Source: Streptomyces sp. NBC_01283 (GTDB lineage: Bacteria; Actinomycetota; Actinomycetes; Streptomycetales; Streptomycetaceae). From it: DNA of 64,000 nucleotides. Location of the stretch: NCBI RefSeq assembly GCF_041435335.1, contig NZ_CP108430.1:2108001-2172000 (forward strand). Direction: 5' to 3'. Shown piece by piece: positions 42,317-51,507 of this stretch. The translations under genes and the position numbers were made by a program. The notes under the pieces were generated by a model. That model was not told the origin of the DNA. It saw only the letters and a program-made list of their open reading frames with translations, and did no database searches. Each line of letters starts with the position of its first letter. The first letter of the stretch is position 1.

Positions 42317-43164
42317 GTCCCTGGTTCGGCCGAGGCCACTTCCGCGGCCTCGGTCTTGGGATTGCGCCGCTGTCGTTTGGACACCCACTGGGCGAACCAC
42401 GAGAGCAGCATGCACATCCCGATGTAGATCGGCGAGATCACCAGAACCACGGGGATGAAAGGTAGATCGTAGTCGAGGTTCGACGCGATCAGCTTCCCGG
42501 CGTGGAGGAACTCCTCATAGGTGATCAGATAGCCGAGCGACGTGTCCTTCAGTGCCACCACCAACTGGCTGATGATGGCGGGCAGCATGGCGCGCACGGC
42601 CTGCGGTACGAGGACGTGCGTCATCACCTGCGTCTTGCGCATCCCGAGCGCGTACGCCGCCTCCCGCTGGCCGCGCTCCACGGAGTTCACGCCCGAACGG
42701 AAGACCTCGGCGAGCACCGAGCCGTTGTAGAGCGTGAGCCCGGTGACCAGGGCCGGCAGCGGCTGGACCTTCAGCGCCACGAAGACGAAGAAGATCATCA
42801 CCAGGACCGGCATCGCGCGGAAGAACTCCACGAGGAGCGTGGCGAGCCAGCGCACCGGCCGGTGGTCGGAGAGCCGCCCCATCGCGAGCAGTCCGCCGAG
42901 CGCGAGCGCGAGCACCGCGGAGATGGCGAAGGCCTTGAGCGTGTTGCCCAGACCCTTCAGGAGGAGTTCCTGGATGCCCTTGTACTCGAAGGGCGTCCAC
43001 TTGGTCGCGGTGAACTGGTCGGTGTCGAAGAGCAGATAGACGAGCCAGCCTGCCAGGGCGAGGAACACCACGGTGGAGAGGAGCCCGTAGAGCCTGTGCC
43101 TCCGCTCGGTCTTGGGGCCCGGAACGTCGTAGAGGGCGGTGGATTCGTGGGAGAGGGCTTTCAT
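42295..43164 (-). CDS. gluD: Glutamate ABC transporter permease GluD
   Basis: Membrane permease of a polar amino-acid ABC importer, 289 residues. It has about five to six helices, the HisM-type loop EVFRSGVNSVERGQREAAYALGM, read in pieces as VNSVERGQREAAYALGM, and VPQAVRAMLPAIISQLV. A ~40-residue charged N-terminal extension and a C-terminal tail are usual in the glutamate group. The ATG at 43162-43164 overlaps the gluC stop. The order ATPase, binding protein, two permeases matches gluABCD of actinobacteria. Confidence 0.92.
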   Translation of the reverse strand: MKALSHESTALYDVPGPKTERRHRLYGLLSTVVFLALAGWLVYLLFDTDQFTATKWTPFEYKGIQELLLKGLGNTLKAFAISAVLALALGGLLAMGRLSDHRPVRWLATLLVEFFRAMPVLVMIFFVFVALKVQPLPALVTGLTLYNGSVLAEVFRSGVNSVERGQREAAYALGMRKTQVMTHVLVPQAVRAMLPAIISQLVVALKDTSLGYLITYEEFLHAGKLIASNLDYDLPFIPVVLVISPIYIGMCMLLSWFAQWVSKRQRRNPKTEAAEVASAEPGTLLPGPQ

Positions 43165-43805
43165 CGGGCGACTCCCCAGCGCTTCTCGAGGACATTGAAG
43201 ACGGCGCTGATGGCGAGGGTGATGATCAGGTAGCCGACGGCGATCCAGACGAACGTCCAGATGATGTTGTAGCCGAGCTCACTGAGCGTCTTGTACGTGC
43301 CGAGCAGTTCGGTGACGCTGAACGCGCCCGCGATGGCCGAGTTCTTGGCGAGGGCGATGAGGGTGGAGCCGACCGGCGGGATGACGGACCGGAAGGCCTG
43401 CGGGAGCACGACCATGGACAGTGTCTGTCCGAAGCTCATCCCCAGGCTGCGGGCGGCCTCGCCCTGGCCCTTGGGGACGGTGTTGATGCCCGAGCGCAGT
43501 GCCTCACAGATGAAGGCGGAGGTGTAGCAGCCGAGCGCGAGGACGGCGAACACCTTGAAGGGCAGGACGAGTCCGAAGCGCGGCAGCCCGAGCAGCACCG
43601 CGAAGAAGAGCAGGGTGAGCGGGGTGTTGCGCAGGACCGTCACCCAGGCGGTGCCGAACGCCCGGAAGGAGCCGACCGGTGCCACCCGGCAGGACGCCAT
43701 CACGAAGCCGAGCACGAGGGCCAGGATCGAGGCGTAGACGGTGAGTTCGACGGTGCCGACGAACCCCTTGCCGAAGGTGGAGAAGTTGTCTGTCAGTACG
43801 TCCAC
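43161..43805 (-). CDS. gluC: Glutamate ABC transporter permease GluC
   Basis: Partner permease of GluD, 214 residues, with typical LTVYASILALVLGF first helix, LRNTPLTLLFFAV, the SGINTVPKGQGEAARSLGM coupling loop and VLPQAFRSVIPPVGS. The GTG at 43803-43805 has GAGGAGG just upstream. Together with GluD it forms the pore. It is coupled to gluD by a four-base overlap and lies nine bases after gluB. Confidence 0.93.
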   Translation of the reverse strand: MDVLTDNFSTFGKGFVGTVELTVYASILALVLGFVMASCRVAPVGSFRAFGTAWVTVLRNTPLTLLFFAVLLGLPRFGLVLPFKVFAVLALGCYTSAFICEALRSGINTVPKGQGEAARSLGMSFGQTLSMVVLPQAFRSVIPPVGSTLIALAKNSAIAGAFSVTELLGTYKTLSELGYNIIWTFVWIAVGYLIITLAISAVFNVLEKRWGVAR

Positions 43806-43814
43806 GACGCCTCC

Positions 43815-44723
43815 TCAGCTCGCCGGGTAGCGGTCGATGGCGGGCGGCTTCGGCGCCGGGACCCCGGAGAGTCCGAGGGTGGCGTCGTAGGCCTTCTTCC
43901 AGTCGCCGTTCTTCTCCCGTGCGGCGAGGGCGTCGTCGACGGCGAACCGCAGCGCGTTGTCGCCCTTGGGGACGCCGATGCCGTAGGGCTCCTCGGAGAA
44001 CGGCTTGCCGACCACCTTGAGCTCGTCGGGCACCTTGGCCGCGTACCCGATCAGGATCGCGTCGTCGGTGGTGACGGCGTCGACCTGGTAGGTCAGCAGG
44101 TTGTCGACACAGACCGAGTAGGTGTCGTACGCGACGAGCGTCGCCTTCGGGTAGTCCTTCTGGATGCGCTGGTAGGGGGTCGAACCGGCGGCCGAGCAGA
44201 CCTTCTTGCCGTTCAGGTCCTGCGGCCCCTTGATGTCGTCCTCGTCGCTGCGCACGAGGAGGCCCTGGCCCGCCATGTAGTAGGGGCCGCCGAAGCCGAC
44301 GAGCTTCTTGCGGAGGTCGTTGATGGTGTAGGTGCCGACGTAGTAGTCGATCTGCCCGTTCTGCAGGGCGGTCTCGCGGTTCGCCGACGCGATCGTCTTG
44401 AAGGTGATCGACTCGGGTGCGAAGCCGAGCGAGGCCGAGATCATCTTGGCGATCTCGATGTCGAAGCCCGAGTAGGCCCCCGTGGCGGGGTTCTTCTCGC
44501 CGAGGAAGGGCTGGTCCTCCTTGGCGCCGACGACGAGGTGACCGCGCCGTTTCGCCTTCTTCCAGGTGCCGGAGTCCGGCAGCTGGAACCCCGTCGCTAC
44601 CTGGTACTTGGGCAGTTCGTCGGGCTGCGGCCCCTTCACCGGTGGGCTGCCCTCCTTGCCGCAGGCGGTCGCGGCACAGGCGGCGAGGACGAGCGCCGCG
44701 AACAGACGTGTCGTACGCATCAT
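43815..44723 (-). CDS. gluB: Glutamate-binding lipoprotein GluB
   Basis: Extracellular substrate-binding lipoprotein, 302 residues, SBP_bac_3 fold. The signal ends in lipobox ATAC. Domain signatures include LVVGAKEDQPFLG, GFDIEIAKMI, and YYVGTYTINDLRKKLV, then LNGKKVCSAAGSTPY and VDAVTTDDAIL. It delivers glutamate (perhaps also aspartate) to GluCD. The start uses the first of two ATGs after GGGGGG. Confidence 0.93.
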   Translation of the reverse strand: MMRTTRLFAALVLAACAATACGKEGSPPVKGPQPDELPKYQVATGFQLPDSGTWKKAKRRGHLVVGAKEDQPFLGEKNPATGAYSGFDIEIAKMISASLGFAPESITFKTIASANRETALQNGQIDYYVGTYTINDLRKKLVGFGGPYYMAGQGLLVRSDEDDIKGPQDLNGKKVCSAAGSTPYQRIQKDYPKATLVAYDTYSVCVDNLLTYQVDAVTTDDAILIGYAAKVPDELKVVGKPFSEEPYGIGVPKGDNALRFAVDDALAAREKNGDWKKAYDATLGLSGVPAPKPPAIDRYPAS

Positions 44724-44736
44724 GGCCGGCCCCCCG

Positions 44737-45480
<744 letters not shown>

Positions 45481-45601
45481 GCCCTGCCCTGCCCACTCTC
45501 GGCGGTGTCGGTCCGCGCAAACTATCCACGTAAAAACGGGACTTACTGGACGACACGCACTTATGGGCATTAACCGTATTTGCAGTTACTTCATCCTGCG
45601 G

Positions 45602-46042
45602 CTACGCCTCCGACGCCTCCGCGTAGACCTGGGACAGCTCGGGAGCACCCGTCACCGCCCAGTCGAGCCCCGCCTCCACCACCTGGATCTCCCGCCCCGA
45701 GGCGAGCCGCACGACGGGGCTGCCGCCGGGCCAGACGTGCCAGGTCGTGCCGGGCACCGTACGGACGATGACCGAACCCAGGTACAGGCCCGCGTCGTTG
45801 CCGAGCCACGGAAGGAGCTCGGGGTCGTCGCGCCAGCGCGGCAGTAGCTGATCGAGCGCGGTCAACGAGCCCGGGGAGTCGTCGAGTTCGAGCCCGGCGG
45901 AGGCTGCCTGCGAGCGCAGCAGCTCGCATTCGGCGAGGAGCTCGGCCACTCCGGCCGGGTCCCGGTCGAACGCCGAGGCGAGTCCTGGGCTCCGGTCGGC
46001 GGACTGCTCCCTGCGCCACCTGCCGAAGAAGGAGATGTTCAT
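45602..46042 (-). CDS. Conserved actinobacterial protein of unknown function (possibly DUF6278)
   Basis: A 146-residue soluble protein without signal or membrane helix. It begins MNISFFGRWRREQ, then has a helical part (DPAGVAELLAECELLRSQA) and a beta-rich part (LYLGSVIVRTVPGTTWHVWP, RLASGREIQVVEAG). It resembles streptomycete proteins grouped as DUF6278, from memory. Upstream lies an AACTT-GCGT-AAGTT dyad that could be part of its promoter. No function can be stated. Confidence 0.75.
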   Translation of the reverse strand: MNISFFGRWRREQSADRSPGLASAFDRDPAGVAELLAECELLRSQAASAGLELDDSPGSLTALDQLLPRWRDDPELLPWLGNDAGLYLGSVIVRTVPGTTWHVWPGGSPVVRLASGREIQVVEAGLDWAVTGAPELSQVYAEASEA

Positions 46043-46344
46043 GATCGGCCTCTCCGTAAGGGTGTGTCTGCTCCCCGGTCCAACGAATGTAACTTGCGTA
46101 AGTTGATCACGGAATCATGCGAATGGCGCCACGCGGGGGCGAACTGCCGGAGCGCGTCGGTGAGTAGCACGCGCTCCCATCGGGGCCCCGGTCGGCATTC
46201 GGGCGGACGCCACCCGGTGGGCTACGGCATCCCAGCGAGTTCGGGTCATGTTCACGCGCACCTCATTGACGCTTCTTCCTCGCCTCCTTAGCTTCATGGC
46301 GCACCTGTCGTCACGTCAGCTTCAGCCAAGGGGAGGGGTCTGGT
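46043..46344. other. 302-bp divergent intergenic region, DUF6278-like / SGNH hydrolase
   Basis: No gene seen. It contains the dyad AACTT-GCGT-AAGTT at 46091-46104 near the minus-strand gene and a good promoter for the plus-strand hydrolase at 46266-46294. It is less GC-rich than its surroundings. Confidence 0.5.
46266..46294 (+). promoter_or_regulatory. Housekeeping-type promoter for the SGNH hydrolase
   Basis: TTGACG at 46266-46271 and TAGCTT at 46289-46294 are separated by exactly 17 bases, a close match to the HrdB-type consensus. The leader would be about 45 bases to the GTG at 46345. Confidence 0.6.
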
Positions 46345-48141
46345 GTGCACCCACACAGCTCGCGTACCTCGCGCATGTCACGTGTCTGGGGAGCGGCCGC
46401 CGTACTCGCGGTCCTCACGAGCGCCGTACCCGTGGCGGCGGCGCAGGCCGCCCCGCACAGACCCGAGCCGCTCCCCCTGGAGCGGCTCTTCGACAACCGG
46501 GGGATCAGCGACGACGCGCGGCCCGGCGACGCGGACTTCGACGGTTCGGGACGCTCCCTCTCGGCGCGGGACCTGACGGCGGCGGGCTGGACGCCGGGCC
46601 GCTCGCTCGCCATGGACGGGGCGCGGCTCAGCTGGCCCCGCACACAGCCGGGCCGCGCCGACAACGTGCGCGCCGACGGGCAGCCCGTGCGGGTGCGCGG
46701 GCGCGGGGACGCCCTGGCGTTCCTGGTCGCGGGCACGGGCGGCGATGCGAGCGGCGCGGGAACGGTGCGCTACCGGGACGGCTCGAAGGGGACGTACCGC
46801 CTGACGGCACCGGACTGGCGCTCGGGACCGCTCACCACGAAGGCGGTCGCGCTGCCGCACGTGAACACTCCGGGCGGCCAACTCGCCGAGAAGGCGCGGC
46901 TGTACGTCGTGACCGTGCCGGTGGCGCGCGGGCGCGAGATCGCGTCGCTGACCCTGCCGAAGGACCCGGGCACCCCGGATCTGCACGTCTTCGCGCTCTC
47001 CGTGCGGCAGCCGGCCAAGGGGTGGACCGGCAGCTGGTCGGCGTCGACGGCCGGGTACACGGCGGTGGGCCCATGGGCCGACCGGACCGTGCGGCTGGTC
47101 GTCCACACCAGCACGGGTGGGCCGCGGGTGCGGATCCGGCTCGACAACACGTTCGCCTCGGCGCCGGTGCGGATCGGGAGCGCGACGGTGGCGGTGCAGG
47201 AGTCCGGGGCGGGGGCGCGGGGCGAGCCGCAGCCGCTGTCCTTCCGGGGCGGGGCCGGCACCGAAGTCCCGGCGGGGGCGCAGGCGTTCAGCGACCCGCT
47301 CGACTTCGACGTGCCCGAGGACACGAATCTCCTCGTGAGCTTCCACCTCCCGGAGGCGGTGACGACGGCGCCCGTGCACAGCCAGGCCATCCAGCGCTCG
47401 TACGTGAGCGGCCCCGGCGACCACGCGGCGGAGGGCTCCCCGGCGGCGTACACCTCGACGATCACCACATGGCCGCTGCTCACGGGGGTCGACGTGGCCG
47501 GCGGGCCGGGATCGGTGGTGCTGCTCGGCGACTCCATCACGGACGGCGTGAAGTCGACGCAGGACGCGAACCACCGCTGGCCCAACATCCTTGCCACGCG
47601 GCTGCTCCAGCAGGACGAGGTCCCGCGCTTCGGCGTCCTCAACCAGGGGATCTCGGCGAATCGCGTGGTCGCGGACCGCTACCCCGGCGACGGCGTCTCC
47701 ACCGACACGGGCGGCGTGAGCGCGCTGCACCGCCTGGACCGTGATGTGTTCGCCCAGACCTCGGCCCGTACGGTCGTCGTCTTCGAAGGCGTCAATGACG
47801 TGCGGTGGGGCGCGTCGGCGGATCAAGTCACCGCCGGGATGCGCGAGATCGCCGAGCGGGCCCGCGTGCGGGGCCTGCGGGTGGTGGCGGCGACGATCGC
47901 ACCCTGCCAGGGCGAGTCCCTGTGCACGGCCGCGGCGGACGCGGAGCGCGTGAAGGTCAACGACTACCTGCGGGGCGGCGGCGACTTCGACGCCGTCCTG
48001 GACTTCGACGCGGTGCTGCGGGACCCGGCGAATCCGTCGCGGATGCTGGCCGCGTACGACAGCGGGGACCATCTGCATCCGGGGGACGCGGGGCTCGCCG
48101 CGCTCGCGGAGTCGGTGGATCTGCGGGAGCTGGAGCCGTAG
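46345..48141 (+). CDS. Secreted SGNH/GDSL-family hydrolase with N-terminal beta domain
   Basis: Exported esterase or lipase-like enzyme of 598 residues. A Sec signal peptide (VWGAAAVLAVLTSAVPVAAA) ends at AQA. An N-terminal beta-sandwich half (LFDNRGISDDARPGDADFDG onward) probably binds a surface or polymer. The SGNH hydrolase lies in the C-terminal half: block I GSVVLLGDSITDG, block II GVLNQGISANRV, block III FEGVNDVRWG and the catalytic pair SGDHLHPGD. The GTG at 46345 has GGGGAGGGG before it; a later ATG at 46375 would shorten the n-region. Confidence 0.9.
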   Translation: MHPHSSRTSRMSRVWGAAAVLAVLTSAVPVAAAQAAPHRPEPLPLERLFDNRGISDDARPGDADFDGSGRSLSARDLTAAGWTPGRSLAMDGARLSWPRTQPGRADNVRADGQPVRVRGRGDALAFLVAGTGGDASGAGTVRYRDGSKGTYRLTAPDWRSGPLTTKAVALPHVNTPGGQLAEKARLYVVTVPVARGREIASLTLPKDPGTPDLHVFALSVRQPAKGWTGSWSASTAGYTAVGPWADRTVRLVVHTSTGGPRVRIRLDNTFASAPVRIGSATVAVQESGAGARGEPQPLSFRGGAGTEVPAGAQAFSDPLDFDVPEDTNLLVSFHLPEAVTTAPVHSQAIQRSYVSGPGDHAAEGSPAAYTSTITTWPLLTGVDVAGGPGSVVLLGDSITDGVKSTQDANHRWPNILATRLLQQDEVPRFGVLNQGISANRVVADRYPGDGVSTDTGGVSALHRLDRDVFAQTSARTVVVFEGVNDVRWGASADQVTAGMREIAERARVRGLRVVAATIAPCQGESLCTAAADAERVKVNDYLRGGGDFDAVLDFDAVLRDPANPSRMLAAYDSGDHLHPGDAGLAALAESVDLRELEP

Positions 48142-48151
48142 GACGGGGGGG

Positions 48152-48186
48152 GCGGCGGCCGGGAAGGGCTTCCGCCCGGCCGCCGC
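48152..48186. terminator. Bidirectional terminator between SGNH hydrolase and xthA
   Basis: A 12-bp perfect stem GCGGCGGCCGGG / CCCGGCCGCCGC with an 11-base loop, placed 10 bases after one stop and 18 before the other, between two converging genes. Confidence 0.8.
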
Positions 48187-48204
48187 TCCGTACCCCGTAC
48201 TACT

Positions 48205-48987
48205 TCACTTCACGTCGAGGTCGACCACGACCGGCGCGTGGTCGGACGCGCCCTTGCCCTTGCGCTCCTCACGGTCCACGTACGAGTCCGACACGGCCTT
48301 CGTGAACGCCTCGTTCCCGTACACCAGGTCGATGCGCATCCCCCTGTTCTTGGGGAAGCCGAGCTGGCGGTAGTCCCAGTACGTGAAGGGGTGGTCGTAC
48401 TTCAGGGGCCGCGGCACGACGTCCGAGAGCCCCGCCTCCCGCAGCGCGGCGAGCGCCGCGCGCTCGGCGGGCGTCACATGCGTGGCGCCCTCGAACAGGG
48501 AGGGGTCCCACACGTCCGCGTCGGTCGGCGCCACGTTGAAGTCGCCGAGGACCGCGAACGGCCGCGCGCCCGCCGCGTCGGCGGCGACCGCGCCCTTCAG
48601 CGCCTCGAACCACTCCAGCTTGTACGCGAAGTGCGCGTGGTCGACCTCGCGGCCGTTCGGCACGTACACCGACCAGACGCGCGCGGGGCCGCAGGTGGCG
48701 GAGATCGCGCGGGGCTCCTGGACCCCGTCGTAATCGGGACCGCCGGGCAGCCCGGTCGTCACGTCCTCGAGGCCCACCCGGGAGACGAGTGCGACGCCGT
48801 TCCACCGGCCTGTCGCGTTCACCGCCGACTCGTAGCCGAGCTCGCGCAACTCGTCGGCGGGGAACTGCTCCGCGGTGGTCTTGGTCTCCTGGATGCACAG
48901 CACATCCGTACCGCTGCTCTCCAGCCAGGCGAGCAGCCTCGGCAGCCGAGCGGTGATCGAGTTCACGTTCCAGGTGGCAATGCGCAT
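48205..48987 (-). CDS. xthA: Exodeoxyribonuclease III
   Basis: AP endonuclease/3'-5' exonuclease of base excision repair, 260 residues. It shows MRIATWNVNSITARL, the metal Glu in LCIQETKT, VYVPNGREVD, the catalytic GDFNVAP, YWDYRQLGFPKNRGMRIDLV, and the closing GASDHAPVVVDL with the catalytic Asp-His pair. Complete ExoIII architecture of normal length. It lies alone, converging with the SGNH hydrolase, and the MBL gene follows upstream in the same orientation. Confidence 0.95.
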   Translation of the reverse strand: MRIATWNVNSITARLPRLLAWLESSGTDVLCIQETKTTAEQFPADELRELGYESAVNATGRWNGVALVSRVGLEDVTTGLPGGPDYDGVQEPRAISATCGPARVWSVYVPNGREVDHAHFAYKLEWFEALKGAVAADAAGARPFAVLGDFNVAPTDADVWDPSLFEGATHVTPAERAALAALREAGLSDVVPRPLKYDHPFTYWDYRQLGFPKNRGMRIDLVYGNEAFTKAVSDSYVDREERKGKGASDHAPVVVDLDVK

Positions 48988-49032
48988 GCCTCACAACCTA
49001 CCGGGCGCCACTGACAGCCCCGGGTCCGCCGG

Positions 49033-49686
49033 TCACAGCTGTGCGGACTCCCCCGGTGTGAGCCGCAGGTGCTCCGCGCCACCGAGGGACCCGATCTGCG
49101 AGTCGTAGATGGGCCGGGCGAGGTCCGTGAGCAGGGCGTCATGGATGTCGTAGGCACGCTGCGGCTTGAGCTCGCGCACGTAGTCGATGACCTCGGAGAT
49201 CTTGCTCCAGGGCGCCATCACCGGCAGCATCAGCGTGTCCACGGGCTGCTCGGGGACGGTCAGCGCGTCGCCCGGATGGAAGACCGAACCGTCCACCAGA
49301 TAGCCGACATTGGTGATGCGCGGGATGTCCGGGTGGATCACGGCGTGCAGCTCGCCGTGCACCTGTACGGAGAACCCGGCGGCCTCGAAGGTGTCGCCGT
49401 GCCCGACCGTGTGCACGCGCCCCGGGAAGGCCGCCGAGATCTTCTCCGCGACGGAGCGCAGGGTCCAGATCTCGGCGCCGGGGTTGGCCTCCATGCCGGC
49501 CCGCAGCCGGTCCTCGCTGAAGTGGTCGGGGTGCTCGTGCGTGACGAGGATCGCGTCGGCGCCGAGCGCCGCGTCCTCCTCGCTGAAGGCGCCCGGGTCG
49601 ATGACGAGACTCCGGCCGTCCCGCTCCAGGCGGACACAGGCGTGTGTCTTCTTCGTGAGCTTGATGCGCTTCGCGGCAGTCGTCAT
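49033..49686 (-). CDS. Metallo-beta-lactamase-fold hydrolase (UlaG-like)
   Basis: A 217-residue MBL-fold protein. The motif VTHEHPDHFS gives the first metal ligands, GELHAVIHP and GSVFHPGDAL the later ones, and LPVMAPWSKI with DIHDALLTD completes the site. The group is L-ascorbate lactonase-like or a general phosphodiesterase/lactonase; substrate unknown. It sits 12 bases after the PcaL-like gene, same strand, so the pair may be an operon. Confidence 0.9.
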   Translation of the reverse strand: MTTAAKRIKLTKKTHACVRLERDGRSLVIDPGAFSEEDAALGADAILVTHEHPDHFSEDRLRAGMEANPGAEIWTLRSVAEKISAAFPGRVHTVGHGDTFEAAGFSVQVHGELHAVIHPDIPRITNVGYLVDGSVFHPGDALTVPEQPVDTLMLPVMAPWSKISEVIDYVRELKPQRAYDIHDALLTDLARPIYDSQIGSLGGAEHLRLTPGESAQL

Positions 49687-49698
49687 GCCCCCATCCTG

Positions 49699-50997
49699 CT
49701 ACTCCTGCGGCGTGGTTTCCTCACGGATCACGGCCTGGGCGACCTTGAAGGCGGAGTTCGCCGCGGGTACTCCGCAGTAGACGGCCGCCTGGAGCAGCAC
49801 TTCCTTGATCTCCTGCGGGGTGAGGCCGTTGCGCAGGGCCGCGCGGGTGTGGAACGCCAGCTCGTCGAGGTGGCCGCCCGCGACCAGCGCGGTGAGGGTG
49901 ACGCAACTGCGGGAGCGCCGGTCCAGGCCGGGCCGGTTCCAGACCTCGCCCCACGCGTAGCGCGTGATGAGCTCCTGGAAGTCCGTGGAGAAGTCGTCGG
50001 CGGCGGCGAGCGCCCGGTCGACGTGGGCGTCGCCGAGCACCTCGCGGCGGACCTTGATCCCCGCTTCGTACGGGTCGGGGCGTCCGCCGCCCACGGCCTC
50101 GGGCTGCTCCGTGGGGCCGATCTCGGCGACGGGGAAGACGGGCGTCGGCGGGGCGAGCACCGGCTTGACGGGCGGTGCGCTGATCGCCGCGTGCGTCCCG
50201 GTGGCGTCGGGCCCGAGCTGCCAGGCGGTGGAGAAGTGGCGTACGAGGAGGTCGGTGACGGCCGCGGGCTGCTCGACCGGGGCGAGGTGGGAGGCGCCGG
50301 GCACCACGGCGAGGCGGGCGTCCGGGATGCCGGCGACGAGGGTGCGGGCCTCGCCCTGCCCGGTGACCTGGTCCTCCGACCCGACCAGGACGAGCGTGGG
50401 CACGCCTATCCGCCCGAGCTCGGCGCGCACGTCGAAGGCGGCGAGGGCCTCGCAGGCCGCGATGTAGCAGCCCGGGTCGGTCGTCCGCACCATCTGGACG
50501 GCCCAGTCGGTGATCGCGGGCTGCGCGGCGGCGAAGCCGGGCGTGAACCAGCGCTCGGGGGACGTACGCGCGATGGGGTCGAGGCCGTTGCTCCGCACGA
50601 TGACCCCGCGCTGGCGGAACTCGTCGGCGCTGCCGAAGCGCGGCGACGCGGAGATCAGGGCCAGGGAGGCGACGCGCTGCGGGTGGCGCAGGGCGAGCTC
50701 GGCACCGATCGCGCCGCCGAACGCGCAGCCGGCGTACCCGAAGCGCTGCACGCCGACCTCGTCGAGGGTGGCGAGCAGCCGCTGGGATATCTCGGCGACG
50801 GAGCCTGCCGGGTGGGCCGGGGCGCCCCCGTGTCCGGGCATGTCGAAGCGGAACACGCGCCACTGCTTGACCAGCTCGGGTACTTGCCTGTCCCACATGT
50901 GCCACGTGGTACCCAGCGAGGGACCCAGAATCAGGACAGGAGCATCTTCCGGCCCGTCAAAGCGGTACTGCAGGGTGTTCTTCGGTGTCTCGCTCAC
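49699..50997 (-). CDS. pcaL: PcaL-like enol-lactonase/carboxymuconolactone decarboxylase fusion with altered nucleophile
   Basis: A 432-residue fusion. The N-terminal ~265 residues are an alpha/beta hydrolase like 3-oxoadipate enol-lactonase (PcaD), with GPSLGTTWHMWDRQV and FDMPGHGGAPAHP. The C-terminal ~125 are a 4-carboxymuconolactone decarboxylase domain (PcaC) with RSRSCVTLTALVAGGHLDEL. At the nucleophile elbow, where PcaD has GxSxGG, this protein reads GYAGCAFGG, so the Ser is Ala. The linker is Pro-rich. No other pca gene is present. The GTG at 50995-50997 is used; an upstream frame extension has no similarity. Confidence 0.85.
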   Translation of the reverse strand: MSETPKNTLQYRFDGPEDAPVLILGPSLGTTWHMWDRQVPELVKQWRVFRFDMPGHGGAPAHPAGSVAEISQRLLATLDEVGVQRFGYAGCAFGGAIGAELALRHPQRVASLALISASPRFGSADEFRQRGVIVRSNGLDPIARTSPERWFTPGFAAAQPAITDWAVQMVRTTDPGCYIAACEALAAFDVRAELGRIGVPTLVLVGSEDQVTGQGEARTLVAGIPDARLAVVPGASHLAPVEQPAAVTDLLVRHFSTAWQLGPDATGTHAAISAPPVKPVLAPPTPVFPVAEIGPTEQPEAVGGGRPDPYEAGIKVRREVLGDAHVDRALAAADDFSTDFQELITRYAWGEVWNRPGLDRRSRSCVTLTALVAGGHLDELAFHTRAALRNGLTPQEIKEVLLQAAVYCGVPAANSAFKVAQAVIREETTPQE

Positions 50998-51027
50998 TCG
51001 CCCGACCCTCTCATCTGTCACGCACGC

Positions 51028-51214
51028 CCCTATAACAGGGGGTCGCTGGATGCCGTTTTGACTGGGTTGAATACCTCCCGGGCGGCATATCGCTTGAGGC
51101 ATCGCATGATCTCACGCCGGGTTTCGCCCTCCTGGGTGCGGCGTTCGTAGTACGCCTGGGTGCGCGGGTCGTGGCGAACACAACAGAGCAGCGCCGCACG
51201 GCGAGCGCGGGCTC
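51028..51214 (-). pseudogene. IS110-family transposase, C-terminal remnant
   Basis: The minus-strand translation reads HDPRTQAYYERRTQEGETRR followed by EIMRCLKRYAAREVFN and a TAG at 51028-51030. This is the C-terminal signature of IS110/IS116/IS902-type transposases. The rest of the transposase is absent: upstream codons (EQSRPRARARRAALLCC) lose similarity quickly. No terminal repeat or target duplication is seen. It marks an old insertion and deletion between the PcaL-like gene and the LysE exporter. Confidence 0.75.
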
Positions 51215-51228
51215 TGGGTCGGCTCTGC

Positions 51229-51438
51229 TCAGTACTTCGTCAACCGTCCGGGCCGCTCGAAGTAGAAACCTCTGGGCCCCTGCCGTTCACCGCTCTCCCC
51301 AGGTGGTGGAGCCGCCGCGACACCCTTGACCGGCGCGCTGCCGTCAAGGACGCGCTTGCCGTCGGACACCAGCGGGATGGAGAGGAAGAGGTTCCTCTTC
51401 TCGCGCGCCGCGGGACCGGTCCACAGCGCAACGGTCAC
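51229..51438 (-). other. Short open frame of doubtful status after lysE
   Basis: A 69-codon frame starting GTG with no clear ribosome site (VALWTGPAAREKRNLFLSIP ... RGFYFERPGRLTKY). It lies in the same frame as the LysE gene just after its stop, so it may be the tail of another protein brought there by the rearrangement. I do not recognise it, and it could be chance coding. Confidence 0.3.
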
Positions 51439-51507
51439 CCGAGGCTCGTCCAGGTCTGGGACGTCTATCGGAGAAGGCGGAGGCGCCGGTAGCGCCGTGG
51501 GCCCGAC

